Virus record (IMG/VR): IMGVR_UViG_3300027906_000170
Location: 1-22,363 of that record
Strand: one strand, 5' to 3'
Length of the DNA: 22,363 bases
Source of the DNA: a virus
The notes beneath the pieces were generated by a model. That model worked only from the letters and a program-made list of their open reading frames with translations, did not search any database and was not told where the DNA came from. The number at the start of each line of letters is the position of its first letter. Positions within the stretch are counted from its first letter, which is position 1. Of the stretch, positions 1 through 7,094 are shown piece by piece. The position numbers and the translations under genes were made by a program.

Positions 1-1
1 A

Positions 2-187
2 TCTAGAGGACGTAAGTTGCCCGGTGCATGGATAGATCAGCTACCAGATGAAGTGTTCAACCAGTGTTGGGATGGTACCAACAACGGCATAGGAAAGATA
101 ATGATGACCAAATGGTTACAATCTTTAGGCTATGACGATGCGACACAAGGCAAGGTAGCCGCGTTTTCTACTCGTGACCGACGCTAA
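2..187 (+). CDS. Partial small protein, C-terminal 61 residues
   Basis: The frame is open from the left edge to a TAA at 185-187, so the start lies outside the window. Visible residues run SRGRKLPGAWIDQL to AFSTRDRR, with a helical segment (KIMMTKWLQSLGYDDAT) and a Trp-rich N-terminal part. It overlaps the GTG start of the metallophosphoesterase by 14 bases, so the two are probably co-translated. Short proteins of this style that precede a phosphoesterase in phages are often helix-turn-helix-like, but I see no diagnostic motif and do not assign a function. Confidence 0.6.
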   Translation, partial: SRGRKLPGAWIDQLPDEVFNQCWDGTNNGIGKIMMTKWLQSLGYDDATQGKVAAFSTRDRR

Positions 188-1226
188 GTCCCTAGAGGAT
201 TATGCCTTAGATGGCACAACGATTCAGGAAGTTACGCAACTCTCTAGAAAGCTTGCTAAAACCAAAACAGAAAGAGATGTTTTTAAGGCGCAAGTTAAAG
301 AGTTGGAAGATACACTTGAAGAAGCAGAACTACGAAGCAAAATATTCACACATTTAAACGGGCATAATTATAAACCTCCGACTTGGTTAACACGTAAATC
401 TAAAAAATCCAGTGGTGTAGTATGCACTATTCTTTCTGATACGCATTTCGATGAAGTAGTAAGACCAGAAGAAATACAATTTAAAAACGAGTACAACAGA
501 GAGATAGCGGTTAAACGATTAGAAAACTACTTCCAGAAAATTATTCTATTAACAAAAGATTATATTACGGGTATCGAATACGAAGGTTGCGTTCTCTTTC
601 TCGGTGGCGATATTTTTTCAGGCGACATTCACGAAGAACTAACAGAAACAAACGAAGACACAATGCTAGCGTCAGTGATCTTTTGGACAGAACAAATAAC
701 AGCAGGAATCAATCTTTTATCAGAACATTTTAATCACGTTCATGTCCCATGCGTAGTAGGTAACCACGGTAGAAGATCACGTAAACCTAGATCAAAGCTA
801 AGAGTCAAAGATAATTTCGATTGGTTTCTTTCCAAAACTTTAGAGCAAAGATTTATAGATAACGACAAAGTAACATTTAACGTAGCAACAGGAGCAGACT
901 TAATCGTTGAGGTTCAAGATACTACCTATCTCTTAACACATGGCGACCAAGCCAGAGGTGGTGGAGGGATAGGCGGTATCTGGCCTCCGTTAATGAGGTT
1001 TGTTGCACGGAAACGCAACAATGTAGACTTTGATTATATGGTGCTAGGACACTTTCATCAATTAATAATGGCACCCTCATCTAGGTTTATGCTTAATGGA
1101 AGTTTAAAAGGTTACGATGAGTATGCTTCTACTGAGAATTTTGCGTATGAAGATCCGCAACAAGCTTTATGGATTAATGTCCCTGATAAGGGTGTGCTTT
1201 GGCAGACTGCTTTACTCGTCGATTAA
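174..1226 (+). CDS. Calcineurin-like metallophosphoesterase
   Basis: A 350-residue protein with a GTG start. Residues 20-56 are a charged heptad-like region, probably a coiled coil. The catalytic domain follows with the usual two-metal motifs: DTH (D89, H91), GGD (D146), GNHGR (N197, H198), THGD (H256) and GHFH (292-295). These are the metal ligands and catalytic His of the family, which includes phosphodiesterases and the Mre11/SbcD nucleases. There is no SbcC partner here, and the coiled-coil N-terminus may mediate oligomerisation. A role in phage nucleic acid processing is inference. The C-terminal end overlaps by 15 bases with the end of the convergent minus-strand gene, and no terminator separates the two transcripts. 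Confidence 0.88.
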   Translation: MTDAKSLEDYALDGTTIQEVTQLSRKLAKTKTERDVFKAQVKELEDTLEEAELRSKIFTHLNGHNYKPPTWLTRKSKKSSGVVCTILSDTHFDEVVRPEEIQFKNEYNREIAVKRLENYFQKIILLTKDYITGIEYEGCVLFLGGDIFSGDIHEELTETNEDTMLASVIFWTEQITAGINLLSEHFNHVHVPCVVGNHGRRSRKPRSKLRVKDNFDWFLSKTLEQRFIDNDKVTFNVATGADLIVEVQDTTYLLTHGDQARGGGGIGGIWPPLMRFVARKRNNVDFDYMVLGHFHQLIMAPSSRFMLNGSLKGYDEYASTENFAYEDPQQALWINVPDKGVLWQTALLVD

Positions 1227-1358
1227 AGGTGTAGCGAAACAAAGAGGACATTCGTTTTCAAAGTCATCGCGTTTAGTAATATTTTTTCCTACGTACCCAT
1301 CGCAATTCCAACACTTTGTGTACTCTTTAGCTCTGCCAGTTTGATGTTCCTGCATCAT
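1212..1358 (-). CDS. 48-residue Cys4 zinc-ribbon protein
   Basis: This small gene starts at tandem ATG codons (1358 and 1355) and ends at TAA 1214-1212. It encodes a basic N-terminus followed by CWNC (C16, C19) and CPLC (C37, C40) about 18 residues apart, the spacing of a zinc ribbon. An AGGA sequence lies just upstream. It overlaps the end of the 81-residue gene by 32 bases, in line with the gene packing here, and is the last gene of its operon. Zinc ribbons of this size may bind nucleic acid or a protein; no specific function can be given. The paired CxxC motifs in a frame open from the ATG make it a real gene more likely than not. Confidence 0.68.
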   Translation of the reverse strand: MMQEHQTGRAKEYTKCWNCDGYVGKNITKRDDFENECPLCFATPLIDE

Positions 1359-1572
1359 AATTCCTGTCGTCTATTTCTCCAAGGTCATACTTAACTAACC
1401 TATCGAACTTAGCTTCTTCCCAAAGTTTCTCTACTATCCCTTGTTCACTAGCATCTAAGAAAAAATACAATAATGTAGACGCTGTTCCTGTAGCAGTTAT
1501 ACGCCACATCCTAGTTTCAGGATCCATTTCTAATTGAATATCAAATGGAACGTTTTCTATTTCTTCAGACAA
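1327..1572 (-). CDS. Hypothetical acidic protein, 81 residues
   Basis: The sequence begins MSEEIENVPFDIQLEMD and has an alternating beta-like stretch (TRMWRITATGTASTLLYFF) followed by a charged helix. No signal peptide, membrane segment or metal motif is visible. Its start overlaps the end of the HNH gene by 8 bases and its end overlaps the zinc-ribbon gene, so it is an internal member of the minus-strand operon. I do not recognise the family. Confidence 0.6.
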   Translation of the reverse strand: MSEEIENVPFDIQLEMDPETRMWRITATGTASTLLYFFLDASEQGIVEKLWEEAKFDRLVKYDLGEIDDRNYDAGTSNWQS

Positions 1573-1924
1573 GTCCCATCTCCTTTGCTATATCTTTCAA
1601 CCGTTTAGCCTCTTCTTCCCAATCCATCTTATCTATGACTTCTCTTTTACGTAAGAGCGCATAGTAATTCTCTTCTCCTATTTGGTCTATTGTGAACTTG
1701 CCAAAGTCAACTGGATTGTCAGTGAAGTACATATGGCATGATGCACATAAACAAAAAGCATTGTTTAAATCTGTTCTAGTTTGTGAATATTTGCGTGAGA
1801 TTATGTGAGCGCATTGTAATGCGTGTGTACTATTGCATTTCATACATTTTCCGAAGTCTCTAGTGATTAAAGCGTGTAATCTAGTAGCTCTACCCTTCGC
1901 ACCTTTGCCGTATATATCAGCCAT
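1565..1924 (-). CDS. HNH endonuclease, NinG/Rap-like zinc-finger type
   Basis: A 119-residue protein with a treble-clef HNH core: CxxC at C27 and C30, the AHI motif with H40, N55, then CxxCH at C60, C63 and H64. The order CxxC, His, Asn, CxxC-His fits HNH nucleases with a structural zinc. The fold and length resemble lambda NinG/Rap-like recombination nucleases and free-standing phage HNH proteins. The C-terminal 35 residues form a charged helix. The start is joined to the upstream RDF-like gene by a TAATG overlap. Its position among a Cas4-like nuclease and an RDF-like protein points to processing of replication or recombination intermediates. A homing role is less likely because it sits in an operon and interrupts no gene, but it cannot be excluded. 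Confidence 0.82.
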   Translation of the reverse strand: MADIYGKGAKGRATRLHALITRDFGKCMKCNSTHALQCAHIISRKYSQTRTDLNNAFCLCASCHMYFTDNPVDFGKFTIDQIGEENYYALLRKREVIDKMDWEEEAKRLKDIAKEMGLV

Positions 1925-2760
1925 TAATCTGCCGGAATATATTTAGGGGAACCATTTGGATTTTTCTTAACTGCTACACCTGCTGGTGGGATATCCCACC
2001 CTTCAACTATTATCTCAGCTTCAACAACTTGAGCTTCAAGTTCTAGCATCGACGCTGGAGGTGAGGGGTCTTCCAACGCCGATGCCATCCCCTGACCTTC
2101 TAAGAGTGCATCTGCTGAACTTTTCATAGCTAATTTAGGAACTACAAAATGTTTTGTTTTACCAGCCGAAACTTTAGTTCTTTTCTCTAAACTAAGAGTA
2201 CATTCAGCCAACCCTATAGCCTGTAATTGACTTAACATTCCAGCCATTCCCGGTATTTCATTAGCCGCGTTCCATCCATTAGATTCTAGTCTCCATACAC
2301 CACCAAATTTAATTTCGGGTAACACAACTCGAAGTCTAGTAACAGGAGAACACAGCATTGAATCCTCATTTGAACATAGACAGGGAACAGAATCAAGATC
2401 CATGCCATCAGGAGAGGTTACTTGAATCTCGACATTTACACCGTCACAACGACGTTCACAACCACCCGCTGTCCATGCTTCATACCAGACATCAATGCTA
2501 TGTGGCGGCAAGAATACCCTTATCTCAGATGCTTCAGTAATAACTTCCCATTGGTCTTGTTTACTTCTAGGAGGTTTCCAATCATTTACTAAGCCACCAT
2601 ATATTCTAGCTATTTCTTCAACAGCTTCTTTATCAGGTGAAGTAAATCTAAAAGTTTCTAATGACTTAGGAAAACCTCTTCCTTTATCTTTAACACCTAA
2701 CCTTATACGTCCTTGTTCAGGTGTTCGTCCTAATTGAGTTAAAGGTTTAATTGGTTTCAT
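1924..2760 (-). CDS. Recombination directionality factor-like (phiC31 gp3-like) protein
   Basis: A protein of 278 residues from ATG 2760, or 282 from ATG 2772. From memory of the family it matches the gp3-like group: the N-terminal IRLGVKDKGRGFPKSLETFRFTS, a YGG-x-V-x-x-W segment, EVITEASEIRVFLPP, WYEAWTAGGCERRCDG, a Cys-containing CLCSNEDSMLCSPVTRLRVVLPE stretch and the GVWRLESNGWNAANEI block all recall it. In phiC31, gp3 binds the serine integrase and switches it to excision; related proteins also occur in phages with no obvious integrase, where they may serve DNA replication. The Cys-rich middle may bind zinc. No integrase or attachment site is visible here, so an RDF activity is unproven. 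It lies between the Cas4-like and HNH nucleases with short overlaps. Confidence 0.72.
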   Translation of the reverse strand: MKPIKPLTQLGRTPEQGRIRLGVKDKGRGFPKSLETFRFTSPDKEAVEEIARIYGGLVNDWKPPRSKQDQWEVITEASEIRVFLPPHSIDVWYEAWTAGGCERRCDGVNVEIQVTSPDGMDLDSVPCLCSNEDSMLCSPVTRLRVVLPEIKFGGVWRLESNGWNAANEIPGMAGMLSQLQAIGLAECTLSLEKRTKVSAGKTKHFVVPKLAMKSSADALLEGQGMASALEDPSPPASMLELEAQVVEAEIIVEGWDIPPAGVAVKKNPNGSPKYIPAD

Positions 2761-3598
2761 TAGCGGCACCATCTTCTACGCATTGTTTTTGATACGAACA
2801 ATAATTACATTGCCAGACTCTTCCAAAGTCAGTACCATTTTTCCAAGTACCATTACTAGGAGCAGTAACTACAGCAGGAAAAGGTAGATCAGGATTAGAG
2901 TGAGAAAACCTACGTGGAATATCTTTAGGTTCAGCACCATTCTCATATAATTCTTTAGTGATTCCTTCTAATCTAGCTATTTCCAATTCAGCTAGTTCAG
3001 TAAATTCTTCTTTAGAATAATGCCATTCACTTGCGAACCTACCTACATCATCTATGCCTGCCTTATCAGCAATACCTTTACCTATACACTCTAAAGAAAG
3101 GTAACCAATAACTAGAAGATCCGCATCAACTGAATGAGCGTACATAGATCCTTGCAGTAAAGCATTATGTCGAGGCCCTTCACCTTTTTCGACAGCCATT
3201 TTATAACCGAAACCATTAATAGTTTTAAGTTCTAATACTATTTTAGTACCATCATTACTTGTTAAAACTAAATCAATATGACCATGCCCATACTCACCTA
3301 ATTTTACTGTTACTTCTTCTTCAACAGTTACAGTGTCATCATTCTCTAACCACTTTTGCACAGCCGGTTCTAATACTTCATGGACAATAGAACCCAAACC
3401 CATACGCCAATAATCTGATGTAGTATTTGGATTCGTTTCTTCCACACCTTTCGCCATGTAAGCAATCTTTCTTGCACACATATCAGCCCATGATCCACGC
3501 CACCTTGTACCTTCTGGTTGTGATGGAGCTTCAGATCCTTCAGCCCATTGTTCTGCAATTCTATGCACAAACAATCGGTGTTCTATATTTGCTAACAT
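2747..3598 (-). CDS. Cas4-like PD-(D/E)XK exonuclease with Fe-S cluster cysteines
   Basis: A 283-residue RecB/Cas4-family nuclease. Visible landmarks are C41 (MCARK), H73 (GSIVHEVL), D109 (GHIDLVL), the ELK motif with E123 and K125, Q149 (ALLQGSMYAH) and a C-terminal cluster C264, C267, C273 (CNYCSYQKQC). One N-terminal plus three C-terminal cysteines is the 4Fe-4S signature of the Cas4/AddB type. The likely role is end processing of DNA during phage replication or recombination, and perhaps degradation of host DNA. A GAGGGG Shine-Dalgarno lies 5 bases before the ATG, which is joined to the previous stop as TAATG. No cas1/cas2 or CRISPR array is nearby, so it is a phage stand-alone enzyme. 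Confidence 0.87.
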   Translation of the reverse strand: MLANIEHRLFVHRIAEQWAEGSEAPSQPEGTRWRGSWADMCARKIAYMAKGVEETNPNTTSDYWRMGLGSIVHEVLEPAVQKWLENDDTVTVEEEVTVKLGEYGHGHIDLVLTSNDGTKIVLELKTINGFGYKMAVEKGEGPRHNALLQGSMYAHSVDADLLVIGYLSLECIGKGIADKAGIDDVGRFASEWHYSKEEFTELAELEIARLEGITKELYENGAEPKDIPRRFSHSNPDLPFPAVVTAPSNGTWKNGTDFGRVWQCNYCSYQKQCVEDGAANETN

Positions 3599-3852
3599 TA
3601 TTTCCCCTCTATATTCCTGACTCTTCTGATAAGAAAACCATTTTCCAATTCGACAGTATCTATTCTACCGTATTGAGCTTGTTTCCTATAAATCATGTTC
3701 CGAAAAGATTTCTTTTCAATATCGAAATCGTATCCTTTTTTGACATGCCACCAGTTCCCATTGAACCAAGATTCAAATGGATACTTTTTATTCCAAGCAC
3801 TATGTTGAATCATTAAAAGTTCTGCTTCGTCATTACTTAATTCTTTAGCCAT
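3598..3852 (-). CDS. Hypothetical small protein, 84-86 residues
   Basis: The gene begins at ATG 3858 (ATGA overlap with the DUF932 stop) or at the third codon, ATG 3852, which has AAAGG at a better distance and is chosen here. The sequence includes FESWFNGNWWHVKKGYDFDIEKKSFRNMIYRKA-like aromatic and basic residues and ends in a beta-like GFLIRRVRNIEGK. Such small Trp/Lys-rich proteins are frequent in phage early regions and are plausible DNA-contacting proteins, but no motif settles it. It is co-transcribed with the DUF932 and Cas4-like genes. Confidence 0.6.
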   Translation of the reverse strand: MAKELSNDEAELLMIQHSAWNKKYPFESWFNGNWWHVKKGYDFDIEKKSFRNMIYRKQAQYGRIDTVELENGFLIRRVRNIEGK

Positions 3853-3854
3853 GT

Positions 3855-4880
3855 TCATCCTTTACTTAAGATAGCTAATGCTTTATCACCAAGACGGGAC
3901 TTGCCATCAACAGCTTTAACCAAAGCTTTATGTTTATTTTGTAAGTTTCTAGGTTTGTATCCTGCATTTATATAATGTTGTTCAGCACCTTGCACAGCAT
4001 TATAAGCAAGCCATCTGTTACCACTATTATGTGTAGCCCATGCTTTTTTCTCTTTACCCCAAGCATCTAAGATTGCTATTGATCTTTCTTCATGGTGTCT
4101 TTGAGCTTGAGGATGAGGTGGCTCTCCATTGATACCTTTTGGTTCAGGTAATATCTGGTTAATCAACCCATAAAATTGGCTATCAGTAAACTCAGAATCT
4201 TTTAGAACACGAGCCATAACAGCCAACTTATTAAATCTTTCTATTGTTGACTTAACAATTTCACAACGCTCATCCAACATAGATTTATGATTCAATGTTC
4301 GTCGTACTTTAAATAAAGCTTTGCCCATGTTTAACATATTTGAACAGAACACACGGCTTGAGAAATCAAACACTCCCGTAGACCAAGTGCCATTAAATGA
4401 TGCAGTCCAAGCGATATTTGGACGAATGATATCTCCACCACCTAAATCAATAGGATCACCTATCTCTTGAACAATCATGCATCGTTGCCCTTGATTGAAT
4501 ATTGTGCAACCTATTGTGCTGTCAGGGAACATGTCGTCAGCCATGTCAGCTAAGAAAGTATAACTATTTTCTTCAGCGTAACCATGACCATGCAATCCCA
4601 ACACAACAGGCTCTTTACCACCAGATTCCATCCAACCTATGTCTTCTCTAACAGCAAACTTGTAAGCAGGCTCACCTTTATTATTCAATGGTGTTTCTAT
4701 ATAACTCATATCAGCAAGACCATTCATTCCAAAATTCTCATGGTCTGTGTAACTAGGTAGAAAACCAGCCGGTCTATACTTAACTAGAAACACACCATCA
4801 GCATCCACTAAATGTTCAGTAGCTGATTTCTTTATACCCTGATGCAGGATCCGATCTTTAAACCCCTCATTCAATATCAT
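3855..4880 (-). CDS. DUF932 phage/plasmid-like protein
   Basis: A 341-residue protein from ATG 4880, preferred over an upstream ATG at 4919 because AAAGGAG lies 6 bases ahead of it and the overlap with the previous gene drops to 14 bases. The pattern recalls the DUF932 (phage/plasmid-like TIGR03299) family: an N-terminal region with YKFAVREDIGWMESGG, a central segment from GDIIRPNIAWTASFNGT to SSRVFCSNMLNMGKALFKVRRT, and a C-terminal GNRWLAYNAVQGAEQHY that matches the family's W-AYNAVTEY-type ending. The biochemical role is unknown; members are common in phages, plasmids and integrative elements next to DNA-metabolism genes, as here. Confidence 0.8.
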   Translation of the reverse strand: MILNEGFKDRILHQGIKKSATEHLVDADGVFLVKYRPAGFLPSYTDHENFGMNGLADMSYIETPLNNKGEPAYKFAVREDIGWMESGGKEPVVLGLHGHGYAEENSYTFLADMADDMFPDSTIGCTIFNQGQRCMIVQEIGDPIDLGGGDIIRPNIAWTASFNGTWSTGVFDFSSRVFCSNMLNMGKALFKVRRTLNHKSMLDERCEIVKSTIERFNKLAVMARVLKDSEFTDSQFYGLINQILPEPKGINGEPPHPQAQRHHEERSIAILDAWGKEKKAWATHNSGNRWLAYNAVQGAEQHYINAGYKPRNLQNKHKALVKAVDGKSRLGDKALAILSKG

Positions 4881-5112
4881 TTCTTCTCCTTTGTTTAAGA
4901 CTATCTCGAACTCCCTCAATATTTTTAAGGTTACGTTCTACTTGTTCATCTGTAATAGGTACAGATTCATCATCGAAATACTTTCTATGTTTAGGTATTT
5001 CATTACGAACTGCACCTGCCAACACTCGTCTAATTGCAGTGACTAAACCCATTACTCGCGCGGCATCCTTTTTACTTTCAAAAGGTTTATTACGCATAGA
5101 TTTAACAAACAT
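4867..5112 (-). CDS. Hypothetical basic helical protein, 81 residues
   Basis: I place the start at ATG 5112 because AAAGAG lies 6 bases upstream and the WhiB stop ends 10 bases before it. A GTG at 5157 would add 15 residues and overlap WhiB by 35 bases. The protein is rich in Lys and Arg, predicted helical throughout (SKKDAARVMGLVTAIRRVLAGAV) and ends in an Arg-rich tail. It could be a nucleic-acid-binding or assembly protein; no family is recognised. It overlaps the DUF932 start by 14 bases. Confidence 0.55.
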   Translation of the reverse strand: MFVKSMRNKPFESKKDAARVMGLVTAIRRVLAGAVRNEIPKHRKYFDDESVPITDEQVERNLKNIEGVRDSLKQRRRNDIE

Positions 5113-5122
5113 ATTCAACTCT

Positions 5123-5443
5123 TTATTTATTTCTGAAAGGCGTTTGTTTACGTTCACTTGTGAATCTATACCTTTCAGCTTCTATTTCGCAGGACACATA
5201 TGTCTCGCGAAGATCTTTTTTGTGCCAAAACCACAACTCCTCACGTTTGTTAGCTAACACGCCACCACGTACAAACATCGCATGGTCACTTAACCGATCA
5301 TCAATTTTAATAGCATCCCAAAGACATGCTGATCTGACAGGACAAGTCCAACAAATTTCACGTTTGACTTCTTCAACTTTCATTCCTCTACATAAAGCTT
5401 TATGCCACCAACTATCTAGTTCAGATTGTGTAGGTACTTTCAT
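5123..5443 (-). CDS. WhiB-family iron-sulfur transcription factor
   Basis: A 106-residue protein with the four cluster cysteines of the Wbl family: C18, C31, C34 and C40, arranged C-x12-C-x2-C-x5-C, in the context CWTCPVRSACLWDAI. The turn that follows the cluster, VRGGVLANKREELW, corresponds to the family G-[VI]-W-G-G plus basic DNA-contact region, although the Trp is replaced by Arg here. Wbl proteins bind a 4Fe-4S cluster, partner with the primary sigma factor and adjust promoter choice; phage copies such as mycobacteriophage TM4 WhiB interfere with host gene regulation. A GGAG lies 5 bases before the ATG. It heads the minus-strand operon that ends at 1212, directly downstream of a 15-base site cluster that may regulate it. 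This is the main evidence for an actinobacterial host. Confidence 0.88.
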   Translation of the reverse strand: MKVPTQSELDSWWHKALCRGMKVEEVKREICWTCPVRSACLWDAIKIDDRLSDHAMFVRGGVLANKREELWFWHKKDLRETYVSCEIEAERYRFTSERKQTPFRNK

Positions 5444-5826
5444 AAGACTCCAATATTATTTAATAGGTGTGACAGTGACAGGGGATAAGGTCATTAACTT
5501 CTTCTAAGAATAGGACATAATATAATTTGAAGAAGGGAACCACACCCCTGCCACTATCATCTAGCGACAGGGGTTAGCGTCATCTCGGCAATGCCATTGA
5601 CCTTTATCCCCTGCCACTATCAATACCCGTTCGTCCGTGAGGCTTTACGTCCACGAGGCTATAGGGTATATGTTCTACTACTCGGTCAAGTACATTCTCC
5701 CTTCGGGACCAGTACCGTGCGCACACCGCCACAGTCATCCATTACTCCTGCTTTAGTAGAACATGTGCGAATTAACGGGGGAGTAAAGAAGGCGGTTTCT
5801 CTACTCCCCCTAGTAAGGAGCTAACC
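5444..5826. other. Gene-free regulatory stretch rich in palindromes
   Basis: No credible gene is present. After the 15-base sites come a tandem repeat of 16 bases (5632-5647 and 5648-5663, consensus CGTCCRYGAGGCTWTA) flanked by ATACCC and GGGTAT; an 11-base inverted repeat, ATGTTCTACTA at 5670-5680 and TAGTAGAACAT at 5754-5764, enclosing 73 bases with a TCCC-TTC-GGGA mini-hairpin and the palindrome GTGCGCAC; and a hairpin at 5777-5810 with a perfect 9-base stem GGGGGAGTA/TACTCCCCC. The last lies just past the ssb stop and may end or protect the upstream minus-strand transcript, although no T-tract follows. A TATAAT at 5521-5526 is a possible plus-strand -10. The stretch may be a promoter and operator hub, a small structured RNA or an origin. 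Confidence 0.5.
5470..5622. repeat. Four copies of a 15-base site, two on each strand, upstream of whiB
   Basis: The motif CCCCTGYCRCTRTCA occurs at 5545-5559 and 5608-5622 on the plus strand, both CCCCTGCCACTATCA. It occurs at 5470-5484 on the minus strand as CCCCTGTCACTGTCA, and in a weaker minus-strand form at 5559-5573 (CCCCTGTCGCTAGAT). The inner pair faces head to head and can form a hairpin (5544-5574). The outer pair forms a longer inverted repeat that includes neighbouring GGATAAGGTCA and TGACCTTTATCC sequences. The arrangement fits operators for a regulator, possibly WhiB or a phage repressor acting on the whiB promoter, or iterons of a replication origin. The sequence alone does not decide between them. 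Confidence 0.55.
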
Positions 5827-5830
5827 TTAC

Positions 5831-6238
5831 TTAGAACTTCTCTTCAGGTGTTGTATAGTTAGAAGATTTGTTATTGCTTTTTTCATTCTTTTGTATCGTT
5901 GTAACAGACCATCTAGTTGTTGCCCCGATCTCTTCAACAGAAATTTCAGGGTATTGTTTTTTATTCCCGTCATTATCTTCAACTCTATTGATTTTGATAC
6001 TGCCAACAACCATGACACGATCCCCACTACTGAAAGACTCAGCCACATTCTCACCCATCTGACCCCAAATAGCGAGGTCAAGGAATTCTGTTGTTTCGTT
6101 TTCTTTTCCATCCGGCGATGTCCATTTCTTATTGATGGCAATCCCGGTGTTACAGACATTGTTTCCATTGTCAAAGAATCTTAGTTCAGGATCTCTAGTC
6201 AAGTTACCCCACACTACAATTTGATTAGCTTGCGCCAT
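5831..6238 (-). CDS. ssb: Single-stranded DNA-binding protein
   Basis: A 135-residue protein with an OB-fold typical of bacterial SSB: QIVVWGNLTRDPELRFFDNG near residues 6-25, TGIAINKKW near 31-39, TEFLDLAIWGQMGENVAE near 50-67 and GDRVMVVGSIKINR near 72-85. The tail from 116 is short, Asn/Ser-rich and ends TPEEKF, an acidic residue pair followed by Phe that echoes the DDDIPF tip used to recruit host replication proteins. The start at 6238 has AAGGAG 7 bases upstream and gives the normal N-terminus. It is the last gene of the minus-strand operon beginning at 8710 and overlaps the preceding gene by 14 bases. It presumably coats single strands during phage replication. Confidence 0.92.
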   Translation of the reverse strand: MAQANQIVVWGNLTRDPELRFFDNGNNVCNTGIAINKKWTSPDGKENETTEFLDLAIWGQMGENVAESFSSGDRVMVVGSIKINRVEDNDGNKKQYPEISVEEIGATTRWSVTTIQKNEKSNNKSSNYTTPEEKF

Positions 6239-6464
6239 GTTTATTCTCCTTATATTCGTCAATTTGTCTATCCACATCTGCAGACAGAGCTTTATCAATC
6301 TCATTTTTTATACGTTTTTCATACAAAAAATGATGTATATCATCAACCAAAGAAAATGTGTCAGAGTTATCCAACTCTTTTCTTGCTTGAATTAACGTCA
6401 TATCCCACAAATCTGAAGCGATTTCTTCAGACCATGTGGAATACGACTCGTATGAGTCATTCAT
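6225..6464 (-). CDS. Hypothetical charged helical protein, 79 residues
   Basis: The protein begins MNDSYESYSTWSEEIASDLW and appears all-helical, with an acidic N-terminal half and a basic/acidic C-terminal half. No cysteine clusters, membrane segment or known motif is seen. Its end overlaps the ssb start by 14 bases, so it is probably translationally coupled to ssb. The function is unknown. Confidence 0.6.
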   Translation of the reverse strand: MNDSYESYSTWSEEIASDLWDMTLIQARKELDNSDTFSLVDDIHHFLYEKRIKNEIDKALSADVDRQIDEYKENKHGAS

Positions 6465-6484
6465 TTGTAACTTCTTTCTGTTAT

Positions 6485-6745
6485 TTAGAACGGACTGTTC
6501 TCTAACTCAGTTACTTTTGAACTAACCCAACGATCTAGATAGTTATAAGCCATCATTAAAGATTCAGCACATTCTTTATGCGCTTTAATCAAACCTTCAG
6601 GATCGGTAGTATGTACACCATGATGAAGAATTTCTAATCCATTATCAATGATGTCTTCAACTACCCATGAAATTGTTTTAAATCGCACCTTTTCAACAGG
6701 GAATCTTTGCAAATCACTAAGATCAGGTGCATTATCTTTAGTCAT
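6485..6745 (-). CDS. Hypothetical protein, 86 residues
   Basis: The start at ATG 6745 gives an ATGACTAA overlap of 8 bases with the previous stop, in keeping with this operon. An ATG at 6790 behind GGGGAG would add a Lys/Asn-rich leader (MNNDIKNKKKILHPK) at the cost of a 53-base overlap, so the start is uncertain. The body (SWVVEDIIDNGLEILHHGVH and HKECAESLMMAYNYLDRWV) looks like two or three helices. The family is not recognised. It lies in the early minus-strand operon next to ssb. Confidence 0.6.
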   Translation of the reverse strand: MTKDNAPDLSDLQRFPVEKVRFKTISWVVEDIIDNGLEILHHGVHTTDPEGLIKAHKECAESLMMAYNYLDRWVSSKVTELENSPF

Positions 6746-7094
6746 TTTCGGATGCAAGATCTTCTTCTTGTTCTTTATGTCGTTGTTCATCTAAATAACT
6801 CTCCCCATTTTCAAGAAGTGCTTCTAGTGTTTTTTGTGGCATTCTAATCCACATATCAGTTAAACTAATATTAACATATTTTACATCTTTTCTTTCAATA
6901 CCTTCATAAACATGTGCATATCCATCATTATGATCCACTACTATATCCACACTATGTGCTTCATCTATACAATGAATTTCTCTTGTTGAATGAAATTTAT
7001 TTAACTTATGTTTTAATGTGTATTCTAACTTCACATTAGCTCCTTTTATTGTGTTTTCGCATGAACCCTTAAACAGTTCATTTATTTTGAACAT
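6738..7094 (-). CDS. Hypothetical protein, 118 residues
   Basis: The N-terminal two thirds appear beta-rich (KLEYTLKHKLNKFHSTREIHCI, VDIVVDHNDGYAHVYEGI) and the C-terminus is an acidic helix (LENGESYLDEQRHKEQEED). No catalytic motif stands out. It overlaps the genes on both sides by 8 and 17 bases. The family is not recognised. Confidence 0.6.
   Translation of the reverse strand: MFKINELFKGSCENTIKGANVKLEYTLKHKLNKFHSTREIHCIDEAHSVDIVVDHNDGYAHVYEGIERKDVKYVNISLTDMWIRMPQKTLEALLENGESYLDEQRHKEQEEDLASEND

Noticed and set aside
2747-3598. Part of a CRISPR-Cas adaptation module (Cas4)
   Set aside because: No cas1, cas2 or array is nearby; stand-alone Cas4-like nucleases are common in phages.
4881-4919. 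Longer DUF932 start at 4919
   Set aside because: No ribosome-binding site at that ATG, and it would overlap the previous gene by 53 bases, whereas 4880 has a strong AAAGGAG.
5591-5824. A 77-residue plus-strand frame between whiB and ssb
   Set aside because: It runs through tandem and inverted repeats, has no ribosome-binding site and gives a nondescript sequence; the stretch is better explained as regulatory.
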